Notes: generated by a model not told the origin, from the letters alone. A stretch of 33,032 nucleotides of DNA from Chitinophagaceae bacterium (GCA_947476485.1 CANJQU010000044.1:1-33032); one strand, 5' to 3'. Counted from the first letter of the stretch, positions 17,408 through 24,820 are shown. Made by a program: numbers and translations.

Positions 17408-17428
17408 CTGTTTCTTTCGCGCTCATTA
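17381..17428. repeat. dispersed 48-bp intergenic repeat, copy 1
   Basis: This segment closely matches 24004-24052: both carry the 22-bp core AGAGCGAAAGCCACATCGCT+CT, a variable 3-4 base spacer, and then CTCTGTTTCTTTCGC, one differing base, and CTCATTA. It contains the terminator hairpin loop and a second inverted element (CTTTCG pairing with CGAAAG). A third partial copy of GTTTCTTTCG lies at 17442-17451. Confidence 0.7.
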
Positions 17429-17469
17429 AGTCGCTCAGACTGTTTCTTTCGAACTTTTTTCTGCCGCAA

Positions 17470-18840
17470 TCAGGAAGAAGGGATTACCCGGGTATCAGTG
17501 GTAGCACGCGCCCTGATGCGGTTCAATATAAATGCGAGTATAAATGTAAAGATCACATAACCGACGAATATAAAATACCCGGGCTGCAGCGATGTATAAT
17601 TTACGGGAGTAGTATTCAGGTAGCTATTATGGAATTCTATTTCAGTAAGCTCACTTTTTACAATGCCGTTCAGGCCAATATACGTCATCAGGGTGCCTAC
17701 TACCATTACGTCAGCCATATCCCATTTAGCCGAATCAAAAGCCAGGTACAGAACAGCCTTATTTTCAGCCACTGCTTTATTGCCCAGTATATGAATACCC
17801 TTTGCGATGATCCTCACGATGGGCAGGATAACAATAAACAGCAGCATCAATACCCCCACCATTACTGCGTCCGGCTTGGGTTGTCTCACCAGTGTTTTTA
17901 TTATTTCAACTATGCTTTTACTTTGGAAGAACAGGTCCTGGTTATAGAACGAAAGGTCCTGGCCCATAATGGCAATGTTGAGCGATTGGAGCTGCGCATC
18001 TACTTCTATTAAAGACGATGTTATGCCTACGGCCAGCAATACCAGGGCAAACAATAAAGACATGAAAAAGAGTGTACCATGCAGGTGAATCATATTCCGC
18101 ATCAGCAGCCATAATAAAAGTGCTGCTAAAACACAGCCGAGCATCGCGTACAAATAATTATAGCTAACCACCGTGATCGATGCCAGCCGGGAGCTGATCT
18201 GCTGGTTGAACTGGCTGGAGTCTGCAACGTTATACTTGTGATACATATAAGTAGCCAGCATAGCGGAGATCGCTTCAGTGCTGTCATTGGTTTGTGCGGC
18301 CAGCTCGTTTACCTTACTGGTCACGATATTCTTGAGGCGCTTAGTGCTGACAGGGCTGCACACTTTTTCTACTATCGTACTCGCAAATGAGGGTACCTGC
18401 GCGTATATCTGGTCTTCATCCACAAATTTATTTACAGCCAGCTTCTTAATTCGGCCTATCAGGCTTTTCTTAGGTGCATTGATATCAGCCAGCGTTTTAC
18501 TGATCAGGCCGGTGAGTTGTTGCTCCACCTGCGCCTGCAGTGCTTTCTTTTGCTGAGGGCTTATGTTATAGTCACTTACCAGGCGATTAACTACACTACC
18601 TATCTTACTGCTCCATGTATCTACCGAAAACAATCCGAAAGTAATGCTGTTTACAGTGCTGTAGTCTCGTTTTATCTGCTCCCGTTGCTGAGACAAAGCC
18701 TGCAGGTGGTAACCATACCAGGCCTCGCCAAATAACAGGATACTCAGCTCAAGGATAAGTACAATGTTAGCTAAGCCAAATTTTCCTCCAGGTGGGTTAG
18801 GCTGTTCGGATCTGGACTGCATTGTTTTAGATATGTTCAT
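17470..18840 (-). CDS. PqiA-like integral membrane protein, second of a tandem pair
   Basis: A 456-residue membrane protein with one N-terminal segment at about 27-47, a roughly 180-residue extracytoplasmic helical region, and five C-terminal segments (about 230-250, 254-276, 321-344, 375-392, 420-443). The stretch 'KWDMADVMVVGTLMTYIGL' matches the conserved motif of paraquat-inducible protein A. PqiA proteins of proteobacteria work with MCE proteins (PqiB) in envelope lipid transport, but no MCE gene is present here. It is a paralogue of the next gene upstream, ending 14 bases before it, with the same topology; the two almost certainly form one operon. Confidence 0.8.
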   Translation of the reverse strand: MNISKTMQSRSEQPNPPGGKFGLANIVLILELSILLFGEAWYGYHLQALSQQREQIKRDYSTVNSITFGLFSVDTWSSKIGSVVNRLVSDYNISPQQKKALQAQVEQQLTGLISKTLADINAPKKSLIGRIKKLAVNKFVDEDQIYAQVPSFASTIVEKVCSPVSTKRLKNIVTSKVNELAAQTNDSTEAISAMLATYMYHKYNVADSSQFNQQISSRLASITVVSYNYLYAMLGCVLAALLLWLLMRNMIHLHGTLFFMSLLFALVLLAVGITSSLIEVDAQLQSLNIAIMGQDLSFYNQDLFFQSKSIVEIIKTLVRQPKPDAVMVGVLMLLFIVILPIVRIIAKGIHILGNKAVAENKAVLYLAFDSAKWDMADVMVVGTLMTYIGLNGIVKSELTEIEFHNSYLNTTPVNYTSLQPGYFIFVGYVIFTFILAFILNRIRARATTDTRVIPSS

Positions 18841-18854
18841 GCTGAATATCCGGG

Positions 18855-20174
18855 TTAATGAGAATCGTAAGGGGTTATGAACTTAAGTATTGTGGACAGG
18901 ATAAGCCCGTACAGCACAAAGCAGATGAAAATGATGAAGCCCGGCTGCAAGGCGGTATTATTTGTAGAGATAATGCTCAATGAGCCGCTGGGAATGTTCA
19001 TGCGGTGAAGATGGTCTTCCAACTGGCCGTCAAGGCCTATGTACGTCATCAGTATGGCTATCACGATCACATCAGCCATGCTCCATTTACCCGATTGAAA
19101 AGCAAAGTATTTAATGATCTTGTTTTCAGCAAGTCGTTTTTTGGTCAGCAGGTGAATACCAGTGGCGCTTAATTTCATGATCGGAAAAATAATGCTGAAA
19201 ACCAGTATCAGGATACCCACCGCTACAGAATCGGCCGCATGCTGGTTTATCAGCACTTTGACCACATCCAGGATGCTTTTGCTCTCAAAGAAAAGTACTT
19301 GGTTCTTAAAGACAATATGCTCTCCCAGCAGCACGAAGTCAAGTGACTTGATGCGCGCATCCACCTCTATCATAGATGCCGTGAGCCCTACTGCCAGCAG
19401 GATAAAGGCAAACAAAAGCGACATAACAAAAAGCGTTGCGTGCAGGTCCACCCGCTTCCGGAGCACCCACCACAGCAGCAGTACTACTACCACACAGCTA
19501 AGCATGGCGAATGAATAATAATAGGTATTTGTGCGAATAGGGCCCAAGGTGGCTATCAGCTTATTGTCGAATTCCTCATGAGATGACACGTTATATTTGG
19601 CGTATAGTGCGGCCGTGATAGAATCGTTGGTTTTTATGGTGCTGTCTATATAGCCTGACTTCTGTATGTCGCCGAACTTGTTCAGGGCAATGGTGCTCAG
19701 CTTGTCTTTATTGGACGCATTATCTACTTTGCCGATTATCGTTTTGGCAAAATCTGGTACCTGCGCTTTTATTTTATCTATGTTGACAAATTTCTGGACT
19801 GCAAATTTCTTTATTCTTCCTTGTGCCGATGTTTGAGGCATATTGACCATTGCCTCGGCCTTGTCTATCAGTGCGATGATGATCTCCTGTATTTCCAGTT
19901 GCAAATCATTTTTTTGTGCTGGTGTAAGGGTAAAGTTACGGACCTGGTGATCTATAATATGAGCTACCTGCTCGCTCCAGCTTCCCACTGAGAATAGTCC
20001 ATACTCAATAAAGTTAACATTAGTGTAGTCCTTTTTTATCTCCGTTTGCTGAACTGAAAGCTCATTAAGCCGGTAACCAAAGAATCCCTCCGCACCCAAA
20101 AGAATGGAAAGGAAAAGTATAAGTAATAGTTTCGCGGTAATAGATCCGCTATGGGTAACTTGTTCCTTGGTCAA
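18855..20174 (-). CDS. PqiA-like integral membrane protein, first of a tandem pair
   Basis: A 439-residue paralogue of the downstream gene, with the same N-terminal anchor, helical extracytoplasmic domain and C-terminal membrane block; 'KWSMADVIVIAILMTYIGLD' is the PqiA signature. Shared features include 'RIKKFAVQKFVN' in the soluble region (RIKKLAVNKFVD in the other copy) and 'MSLLFAFILLAVGLTASMIEVDA'. The start is a TTG at 20174: no ATG is available before the first membrane segment and an in-frame stop lies further upstream. The extended N-terminal soluble domain is much longer than in E. coli PqiA halves. Likely inner-membrane; substrate unknown. Confidence 0.8.
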   Translation of the reverse strand: MTKEQVTHSGSITAKLLLILFLSILLGAEGFFGYRLNELSVQQTEIKKDYTNVNFIEYGLFSVGSWSEQVAHIIDHQVRNFTLTPAQKNDLQLEIQEIIIALIDKAEAMVNMPQTSAQGRIKKFAVQKFVNIDKIKAQVPDFAKTIIGKVDNASNKDKLSTIALNKFGDIQKSGYIDSTIKTNDSITAALYAKYNVSSHEEFDNKLIATLGPIRTNTYYYSFAMLSCVVVVLLLWWVLRKRVDLHATLFVMSLLFAFILLAVGLTASMIEVDARIKSLDFVLLGEHIVFKNQVLFFESKSILDVVKVLINQHAADSVAVGILILVFSIIFPIMKLSATGIHLLTKKRLAENKIIKYFAFQSGKWSMADVIVIAILMTYIGLDGQLEDHLHRMNIPSGSLSIISTNNTALQPGFIIFICFVLYGLILSTILKFITPYDSH

Positions 20175-20673
20175 ATCTGGCTGATTAAATATATTATAGC
20201 AATGTAGATTAAAAAATACTTGTGGTTCTGATTAGTTATGAATAGACAAAATAAAAATAGTGCCATCAAAAATATTTTTTTAGATTTTCTTGGAAATGGC
20301 CTGTGAAGTGGGTTGAATTCTATTTGTAGTAGGAGACCCTGTTTGTAGTGAGGTTGGTATATAAATGCCGGAGAGTTTTGAATTATGAGCAATAAATGGG
20401 CCATCATAGAACTAAATCTATGAAGCCTTTAAGTCGGGGAGACAGCCTTAACTGTATTGGTGTATGGGCAAAAAAAGACTTTGGCCGTTAGGACTGAGAA
20501 ACATTTTCTTATTGATCCATTTATTAAGCACTTTGTAAAACTTAGAACATTACGATAAACGCACAACCTGCATCTATTTTACTATTCATTTCAATTTCTC
20601 TACCAATTTAATTTTATAAAAGACCAACAGTGCGTAATACAATGCCCATGACATTTTTTATTGCGAGTTAAAA
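20175..20673. other. 499-bp AT-rich intergenic region without a convincing gene
   Basis: This gap lies between the start of the PqiA-like operon and the end of the TonB-dependent receptor, both on the minus strand. The one reading frame in it (20171-20407) has no recognisable protein character and overlaps the PqiA start. I see no terminator with a T-run and no tRNA. It marks the shift from higher-GC chromosome to the AT-richer segment on the right. Confidence 0.6.
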
Positions 20674-22836
20674 TTATAGCTTCCACCGGACTGACAAATT
20701 AATTGCTCTACCATCTATAGGTGCCCATAGTGGCTTGAATGTCGGGGATGTAATAGAACCTGTATAAAGTGCTTCGACTTTACTCATCCTATAGTCAAGG
20801 AGGTTTTCACCATTAAGCACGATAATGAAGTGTTTACTAATATTTCGCTGAATCATTGCAGCCATAAAAAAATATGACTGAGTGGTTGTTGCATCATACC
20901 GATATTGCTGCCCGATGTATGAACCCTCTAATCCTATTCGCCATAAATCGCCTATTTCTTTTACGAGTATGAATGCACCTCGATTTTTAGGCGTTAAAGG
21001 AACGAAGGTGTTGGAAGCTAGATATGTATTCCGTGCATCAGTAAAAGTATAGCCGAGATATAATTCCCAGCTTCTTATGTCCAGTTTAATGTAACTGTCA
21101 AAGCCTTTACTTACAACCGGGGATGAGGCATTTGCCAAGTCAATCTTACCAACACTATTACGATAAAAAAGTATAGGGTTGTCAATCTGGGTCAAGAAAA
21201 ATGCCTGATTAATGAAAATCGAAGTGTGTTCGGCTAAATTTCGCTTGTAATTAAATTCTGCATTGTAGCCGTATGAAACTTCCGACTTTATTGAATTGTT
21301 TACAGGCAGCAAATCCAAAACACTATACTCGATGTTTTGCTGAACCAAGGGGTTAGGTGTCTTGTAACCTATGCCAAAACCTGAACGTGCAGCCCAATGT
21401 TCATCAAATCGGTGAAATATGGCAATTCTAGGCAAGGCAAATAAACCATACCTTTTGTGATTGTCAAGCCGAAGTCCACCTTCAATTGTCGTTTTATCTT
21501 TTATGTGAATATCACATTGTCCGAAAATACCCACCGTAAAATTGTCGTAATCTCTAAGTGAAGTAGAATCAGGCGATATGGTATTGTACTTGTCTCCAAC
21601 AGCATTTATTCCAGCCACAATATCAATTTTATGTACTGGCACAAATACAGAAGCCTCATTGTAGTAGCTGGTTTGATTGCCGTTAACCGAAACAGTATTA
21701 CTTGAATTATCCCTGTTGAACAGGCTCAGATTACCTTTCAGAGTGAACTTTGCATTGTCTTTAAAAAAATGCTCCAGCAAATATTCCCCGGTATGTCTCT
21801 GCGATCTATTGCCTTCATAATACTTGTGAATCGAATTGGGACTACAATTCAACACATTCATGTCACCTCCTTTTCTATTGTCAATAGCTCCACTATAGCC
21901 TACGGATAAAAGAGTGGTAGTGGAAGGAGAATAGAATAGCTTTGGATGAATCATAAGGCTGTTAGCGTTTGGCAGGTCGCTAAGTTCATCTTTGTTGACA
22001 TCTACAGCCTTCTGATTTGTATATCCTGCAAATAATGTATAGCCTATCTTTTTATTTCGCTTGGCTGCATATACGTTCACATTTCCCTCTTTTAAGCTGC
22101 TGTAATTCACTAATACGTCAAGCTGTTGCTTAAAAGTTGGCCTTTTTGAGATCAGGTTAATTAATCCTGCAATTGAACCGCCCCCATACAACGTACTTGC
22201 AGACCCTTTTATCAACTCTATCTGCTTGAGGTCGAGCGGAGGGACAGTAAGTATTCCAAATCCTCCTGAGAAGCCATCATATAGAGGCATTCCATCACGG
22301 AGTATTTGTGTGTACCTGCCATCAAGACCCTGTATGCGAACATTACTGTTTCCTGAAGTAGCAGACGACTGCTGTATCTGAACGCCGCTTACGTCCCCTA
22401 AGATGCTTGCAATATTTCCTGGTTTCACGCTGGCCTCTTCGCTTAGATCTGTTGTCCCTATAACTTCTACTTTCATCGGACTGTTCTCTATGGCCTGGTT
22501 GTTTCTCGTAGATGCAACAACTGTAACTTCATCTAATGTAGCATCAATTTGTTTCAGGTAAATGTTCAAAGACGTTTGTAATGGCAAAGTGAGCGTAGTA
22601 TCTAACTTCTGATACCCAGTTAAGCTGAATATAATTTTTTGCGTGCCTGATCCTAAAATAAACGCTACACTACCCGTACTGTCTGTTGTCGCAAGCCAAT
22701 TTTTTTCAGTGCTGGCAATAACAAATTCTAACGGAAGCTTGGTTTGGAGGTCATAGACCTTAATATGTGTCTTTTCCTGCCCAAGCGCATAGATGCTCGC
22801 CAGGCACAGGAGTATTAATACGATATATCGTTTCAT
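20674..22836 (-). CDS. TonB-dependent outer-membrane receptor
   Basis: A 720-residue receptor with signal peptide (cleavage near 'IYALGQ', residue 20). Residues about 22-105 form a carboxypeptidase-regulatory-like domain ('KVYDLQTKLPLEFV'), followed by a TonB-box-like 'DEVTVVAS', a plug domain (about 118-235, with 'VRIQGLDGRYTQILRDGMPL' and 'IELIKGSASTLYGGGSIAG'), and a C-terminal beta-barrel ending 'NLSVRWKL'. It imports a TonB-energised ligand. With 720 residues it is in the size range of siderophore/metal receptors rather than SusC-type sugar transporters, and no SusD partner is present. A PepSY-like gene lies 84 bases upstream with an intervening hairpin. Confidence 0.92.
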   Translation of the reverse strand: MKRYIVLILLCLASIYALGQEKTHIKVYDLQTKLPLEFVIASTEKNWLATTDSTGSVAFILGSGTQKIIFSLTGYQKLDTTLTLPLQTSLNIYLKQIDATLDEVTVVASTRNNQAIENSPMKVEVIGTTDLSEEASVKPGNIASILGDVSGVQIQQSSATSGNSNVRIQGLDGRYTQILRDGMPLYDGFSGGFGILTVPPLDLKQIELIKGSASTLYGGGSIAGLINLISKRPTFKQQLDVLVNYSSLKEGNVNVYAAKRNKKIGYTLFAGYTNQKAVDVNKDELSDLPNANSLMIHPKLFYSPSTTTLLSVGYSGAIDNRKGGDMNVLNCSPNSIHKYYEGNRSQRHTGEYLLEHFFKDNAKFTLKGNLSLFNRDNSSNTVSVNGNQTSYYNEASVFVPVHKIDIVAGINAVGDKYNTISPDSTSLRDYDNFTVGIFGQCDIHIKDKTTIEGGLRLDNHKRYGLFALPRIAIFHRFDEHWAARSGFGIGYKTPNPLVQQNIEYSVLDLLPVNNSIKSEVSYGYNAEFNYKRNLAEHTSIFINQAFFLTQIDNPILFYRNSVGKIDLANASSPVVSKGFDSYIKLDIRSWELYLGYTFTDARNTYLASNTFVPLTPKNRGAFILVKEIGDLWRIGLEGSYIGQQYRYDATTTQSYFFMAAMIQRNISKHFIIVLNGENLLDYRMSKVEALYTGSITSPTFKPLWAPIDGRAINLSVRWKL

Positions 22837-22865
22837 TTTTATTTTTTTTTGAGAATAAGGAAATG

Positions 22866-22900
22866 GTGTTCAGGGCAGCATAAACAACTGCCCTGAACAC
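22866..22900 (-). terminator. 13-bp perfect hairpin between PepSY-like and receptor genes
   Basis: A perfect 13-bp inverted repeat (22866-22878 with 22888-22900, 9-base loop) placed between the PepSY-like stop at 22921 and the receptor ATG at 22836. On the minus strand only a weak T-rich tail follows, so it could be a partial terminator, an mRNA-stabilising hairpin, or an operator. Confidence 0.55.
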
Positions 22901-22920
22901 AAATTAAAGCTGCTACACAA

Positions 22921-23352
22921 TTAGTTCTTGTCTTCGTCTTTTTCAACTTTTTCTTCAAGGAAATTGCCTTTGTCGTCAAATATGAGGTCTCGACCCTTTA
23001 CTTCAGCTTCATACTTCACTTTGCCATTTGCAGCTACAATTCTCGCAGCCTCTTTTATGCGGCCCTTCGAGATCGCATAATTTTTTGCTTTGGCAGGCAA
23101 TTCAGAAGCGGCAATTTTCGTTTCTGTTTCTTCAATTGCGCCATATGTATCGAAGAGTACGGACATTTCCTTCCCATTCAACAAGAAAGATGTCTCGTAT
23201 TTACTTCGTTCTTTCTCCCATTTCACTTTAGTAGCTGAGGGATACTTTTTTGAGAACGCCGTTTTTATATCTGAAGGAACGTTATTTTTTTGCGCAAGGG
23301 CGCTATTGCCGCACAATAAAGCAGCAGTCAATATGATGATTATTGATTTCAT
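22921..23352 (-). CDS. exported PepSY-like domain protein
   Basis: A 143-residue protein with signal peptide ending 'GNSALAQ' at about residue 21. The mature part holds two PepSY-like modules: residues about 26-80 ('DIKTAFSKKYPSATKVKWEK') and about 85-135. This matches the PF11396-type PepSY-like family common in Bacteroidota periplasm. The C-terminus is strongly charged with Glu/Asp/Lys. Function is unknown; proximity to the TonB-dependent receptor suggests a role in the same uptake or sensing process. Confidence 0.85.
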   Translation of the reverse strand: MKSIIIILTAALLCGNSALAQKNNVPSDIKTAFSKKYPSATKVKWEKERSKYETSFLLNGKEMSVLFDTYGAIEETETKIAASELPAKAKNYAISKGRIKEAARIVAANGKVKYEAEVKGRDLIFDDKGNFLEEKVEKDEDKN

Positions 23353-23432
23353 ATTAAATCGTTTATATTTTTAAAAATATTCCACATTCCGCTACCTGTT
23401 GAGGGCGGAATACAATCAAAAGTTTACCTATA

Positions 23433-23828
23433 CTAAACAATGGGAGGACGTAGCATTTTGGATTGAAAGTCGGAAGAGAAATGGTGATCTTCAAATGCTC
23501 CATAGATGATGATGCCATCGTTAAAGATTACTTCTCTGCACTCAAATAGAATGGGCTTTGATAAAACGGTTGCAATTTGACATGAATTAACAAGATGAAT
23601 AGGCTCGTGTGGCTTTTCGTTTTCTTCATCTTCGTCCTGTTCAAGTCCTTCAAAAATATCGGGAATATTCAATAGGTGTTCAAATACGAAATCTGCCGCA
23701 TTAATATAGGGGTCTTCAACTGCGCAATGTTTGTACATTTCGTAAAGGTGTGTCATATCTACGTTTGGAAAGAGAACATTTCCCAAGCCATAGAAAGACA
23801 TCACAAACACTGCGATTATTTTTCTCAT
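23433..23828 (-). CDS. small acidic exported protein, function unknown
   Basis: A 131-residue protein with a weak N-terminal hydrophobic segment ('IIAVFVMSFYGLGNVLF'). The middle is very acidic ('GLEQDEDEENEKPHEP') and the C-terminal part contains 'AFEDHHFSSDFQ' and ends 'LRPPIV'. I recall similar short proteins with a terminal Arg-Pro-Pro motif beside metal-related TonB receptors and efflux genes of Bacteroidota, but have no database match to cite. His, Cys and acidic clusters would fit metal binding. It lies 80 bases upstream of the PepSY-like gene in the same direction and may start this three-gene unit. Confidence 0.6.
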   Translation of the reverse strand: MRKIIAVFVMSFYGLGNVLFPNVDMTHLYEMYKHCAVEDPYINAADFVFEHLLNIPDIFEGLEQDEDEENEKPHEPIHLVNSCQIATVLSKPILFECREVIFNDGIIIYGAFEDHHFSSDFQSKMLRPPIV

Positions 23829-23865
23829 ATTTTATTAGCACTACAAATATCGCAAATTTTACAAC

Positions 23866-23920
23866 AAAAAAGCCAGCCTGAGTACAGGCCAGCCCCTATA
23901 AACCCTATCACCATGAAAAC
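23866..23920. repeat. 55-bp direct repeat, left copy (contains minus-strand terminator)
   Basis: Identical to 26223-26277 at 54 of 55 positions; the single difference is in the hairpin loop. Read on the minus strand it holds a stem of about 10 bp around CCTG-loop-CAGG followed by six T, i.e. a rho-independent terminator. On the plus strand it ends in ATGAAAAC, continuing to a very short frame (Met-Lys-Thr-Ser-stop). The two copies flank a 2.36-kb cassette. Confidence 0.85.
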
Positions 23921-23943
23921 TTCTTAATTGAGTTTCACGTCCT

Positions 23944-23969
23944 CGAGTCTCTGTTTGTCACAGGACTCG
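23944..23969. other. hairpin with bulge, part of a structured intergenic region
   Basis: CGAGTC (23944-23949) pairs with GACTCG (23964-23969), and CTGT (23951-23954) with ACAG (23960-23963), leaving one bulged T and a 5-base loop. It lies between the 55-bp repeat and the 49-bp repeat, in a region with no gene. Confidence 0.5.
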
Positions 23970-24003
23970 GCGATACTCGTACAGGAAAATTGTATAAAAC
24001 ACA

Positions 24004-24052
24004 AGAGCGAAAGCCACATCGCTCTGCAACTCTGTTTCTTTCGCTCTCATTA
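24004..24052. repeat. dispersed intergenic repeat, copy 2
   Basis: This is the second copy of the 48-bp element at 17381-17428. Here the stem is 7 bp (24004-24010 with 24019-24025, 8-base loop), and a longer-range inverted pair AGAGCGAAAG/CTTTCGCTCT spans 24004-24048. It occurs downstream of the degraded toxin gene, as copy 1 occurs downstream of the PqiA-like operon. Confidence 0.7.
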
Positions 24053-24054
24053 TC

Positions 24055-24089
24055 GGGGAAACAGGATACGAACTTGATCCTGCTTCCCC
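24055..24089 (-). terminator. 13-bp hairpin directly after the toxin remnant
   Basis: 24055-24067 pairs with 24077-24089 with one A-C mismatch and a 9-base loop. It touches the stop codon of the AbiEii remnant on the minus strand and probably protected or ended its transcript, although no T-run follows. Confidence 0.5.
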
Positions 24090-24370
24090 TTATCTCAAAT
24101 AAGCATTCACCTGCTGTTGTATCCTTTTCTTAATTCCCTTCCAGGTCTGCCCTTTGAGGCTTACAGGGTCTTCGCTTTCTTCCGCTTCAACAAAATAGGT
24201 CAGTGCTTGTGGAATCGAAATAAGTAATTGGTGGCTTGGGAATTTTTCATTGTAACTCTTCACAATTTCATCAACCGTATAATGTTCCAGCAGTTCTGCA
24301 GCTCCGGCAAAGCCATTAGCTTCTTTAATACGTCCGGTGTTCCGGGTTCGACTGTGCTGTATTGTAGCAT
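24090..24370 (-). pseudogene. AbiEii/AbiGii-type nucleotidyltransferase toxin, core deleted and frameshifted
   Basis: Reading from the ATG at 24370, which overlaps the end of the DUF6922 gene, gives an N-terminus 'MLQYSTVEPGTPDVLKKLMA' then 'LPELQ', typical of Bacteroidota AbiEii proteins just before their nucleotidyltransferase motif; this frame stops after about 35 codons. Another frame from about 24310 down to the stop at 24090 encodes the family's C-terminus: 'LLEHYTVDEIVKSYNEKF', 'SIPQALTYFVEAEESEDP', 'LKGQTWKGIKKRI'. The whole catalytic core (about 150 residues or more in intact relatives) is missing and the frame changes at the junction. The toxin should be inactive. In intact loci DUF6922 lies immediately upstream as the partner. 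Confidence 0.75.
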
Positions 24371-24627
24371 CTGTAATCAGTTAATTCATTCTCTAGTACA
24401 GCACAGGCAAGGTATATTGTCTGTAAAGAAAGCCATTTCGCATTTGTTAGCGCCTGCTTTATCTTATCATCGCCATAGTATCTCCGGCAGGCACGAATAT
24501 CAGGTACATCTCCGCGCTCAAAAACACGTTCAATGATAAATGAAGCCTTGCCCTCATAATCCAGGGCATCAAAATTCACATCCCAGAAAATGCGCTTGTT
24601 GAATTGTGGGTATTCCTTACGGAGCAT
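24325..24627 (-). CDS. DUF6922 protein, probable antitoxin-side partner of AbiEii
   Basis: A 100-residue protein from the ATG at 24627. A longer reading from 24675 would start inside a terminator hairpin, so I reject it. The sequence 'KRIFWDVNFDALDYEGKASF', followed by 'IIERVFERGDVPDI' and 'RRYYGDDKIKQAL', is the hallmark of DUF6922, a Bacteroidota family regularly encoded just before an AbiEii-type nucleotidyltransferase, where it is thought to be the antitoxin or a regulatory partner. Its 3' end overlaps the start of the toxin remnant by 46 bases, the normal arrangement, so this half of the pair is still intact while the toxin is not. Confidence 0.75.
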   Translation of the reverse strand: MLRKEYPQFNKRIFWDVNFDALDYEGKASFIIERVFERGDVPDIRACRRYYGDDKIKQALTNAKWLSLQTIYLACAVLENELTDYRCYNTAQSNPEHRTY

Positions 24628-24660
24628 GACATAAAGATAAGGATTTGATTTTGCGGCAAC

Positions 24661-24687
24661 AAAAAAGCCCAGCATTGCTGCTGAGCT
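24661..24687 (-). terminator. orphan rho-independent terminator upstream of DUF6922
   Basis: On the minus strand a 9-bp stem (24679-24687 with 24666-24674, one G-T pair, 4-base loop) is followed by six T (24661-24666). No minus-strand gene lies immediately upstream, so the gene it ended seems to have been lost or replaced. Confidence 0.7.
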
Positions 24688-24701
24688 TCTCTTAGTCGGG
24701 G

Positions 24702-24722
24702 TGACTGGTCAACTTTCGAACC
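24702..24722. repeat. 21-bp direct repeat, copy 1 (possible insertion-sequence end)
   Basis: TGACTGGTCAACTTTCGAAC+C here and at 24821-24841 differ at one position, 119 bases apart in the same direction. Multiple short direct repeats near an end are a feature of IS21-family elements. No transposase gene is present, so at most a terminal remnant remains. The 302-bp gap 24628-24929 contains these repeats and the orphan terminator but no gene. Confidence 0.5.
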
Positions 24723-24820
24723 TTTTTATAAGGGATTTGGTTGCTTTACAGAAACTATTGGAACTTATCGAGGAGGTATGAAAAACAAGTCAAAAAAACG
24801 TGCAAAAACATGGGGGGAGT

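Noticed and set aside
17356-18012. A 218-residue plus-strand open frame antisense to the PqiA-like gene
   Set aside because: It lies opposite a clear membrane protein gene, begins inside the terminator repeat and has Tyr/His/Cys-rich low-quality sequence with no recognisable domain.
20171-20407. A 78-residue minus-strand frame upstream of the PqiA-like operon
   Set aside because: It overlaps the PqiA start, has no protein character beyond AT-driven hydrophobic residues, and no supporting neighbours.
23930-24000. A tRNA-like segment after the 55-bp repeat
   Set aside because: The hairpin at 23944-23969 is not accompanied by acceptor, D and T arms or a GTTCGAATC-type T-loop in the right position.
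17371-24052. A CRISPR array, suggested by repeated short palindromic elements
   Set aside because: Copies are 6.6 kb apart, not regularly spaced, and there are no spacers or cas genes.
24628-24675. The 16-codon N-terminal extension of the DUF6922 gene
   Set aside because: The extra start lies in the loop of a rho-independent terminator, and the family begins close to the later ATG at 24627.
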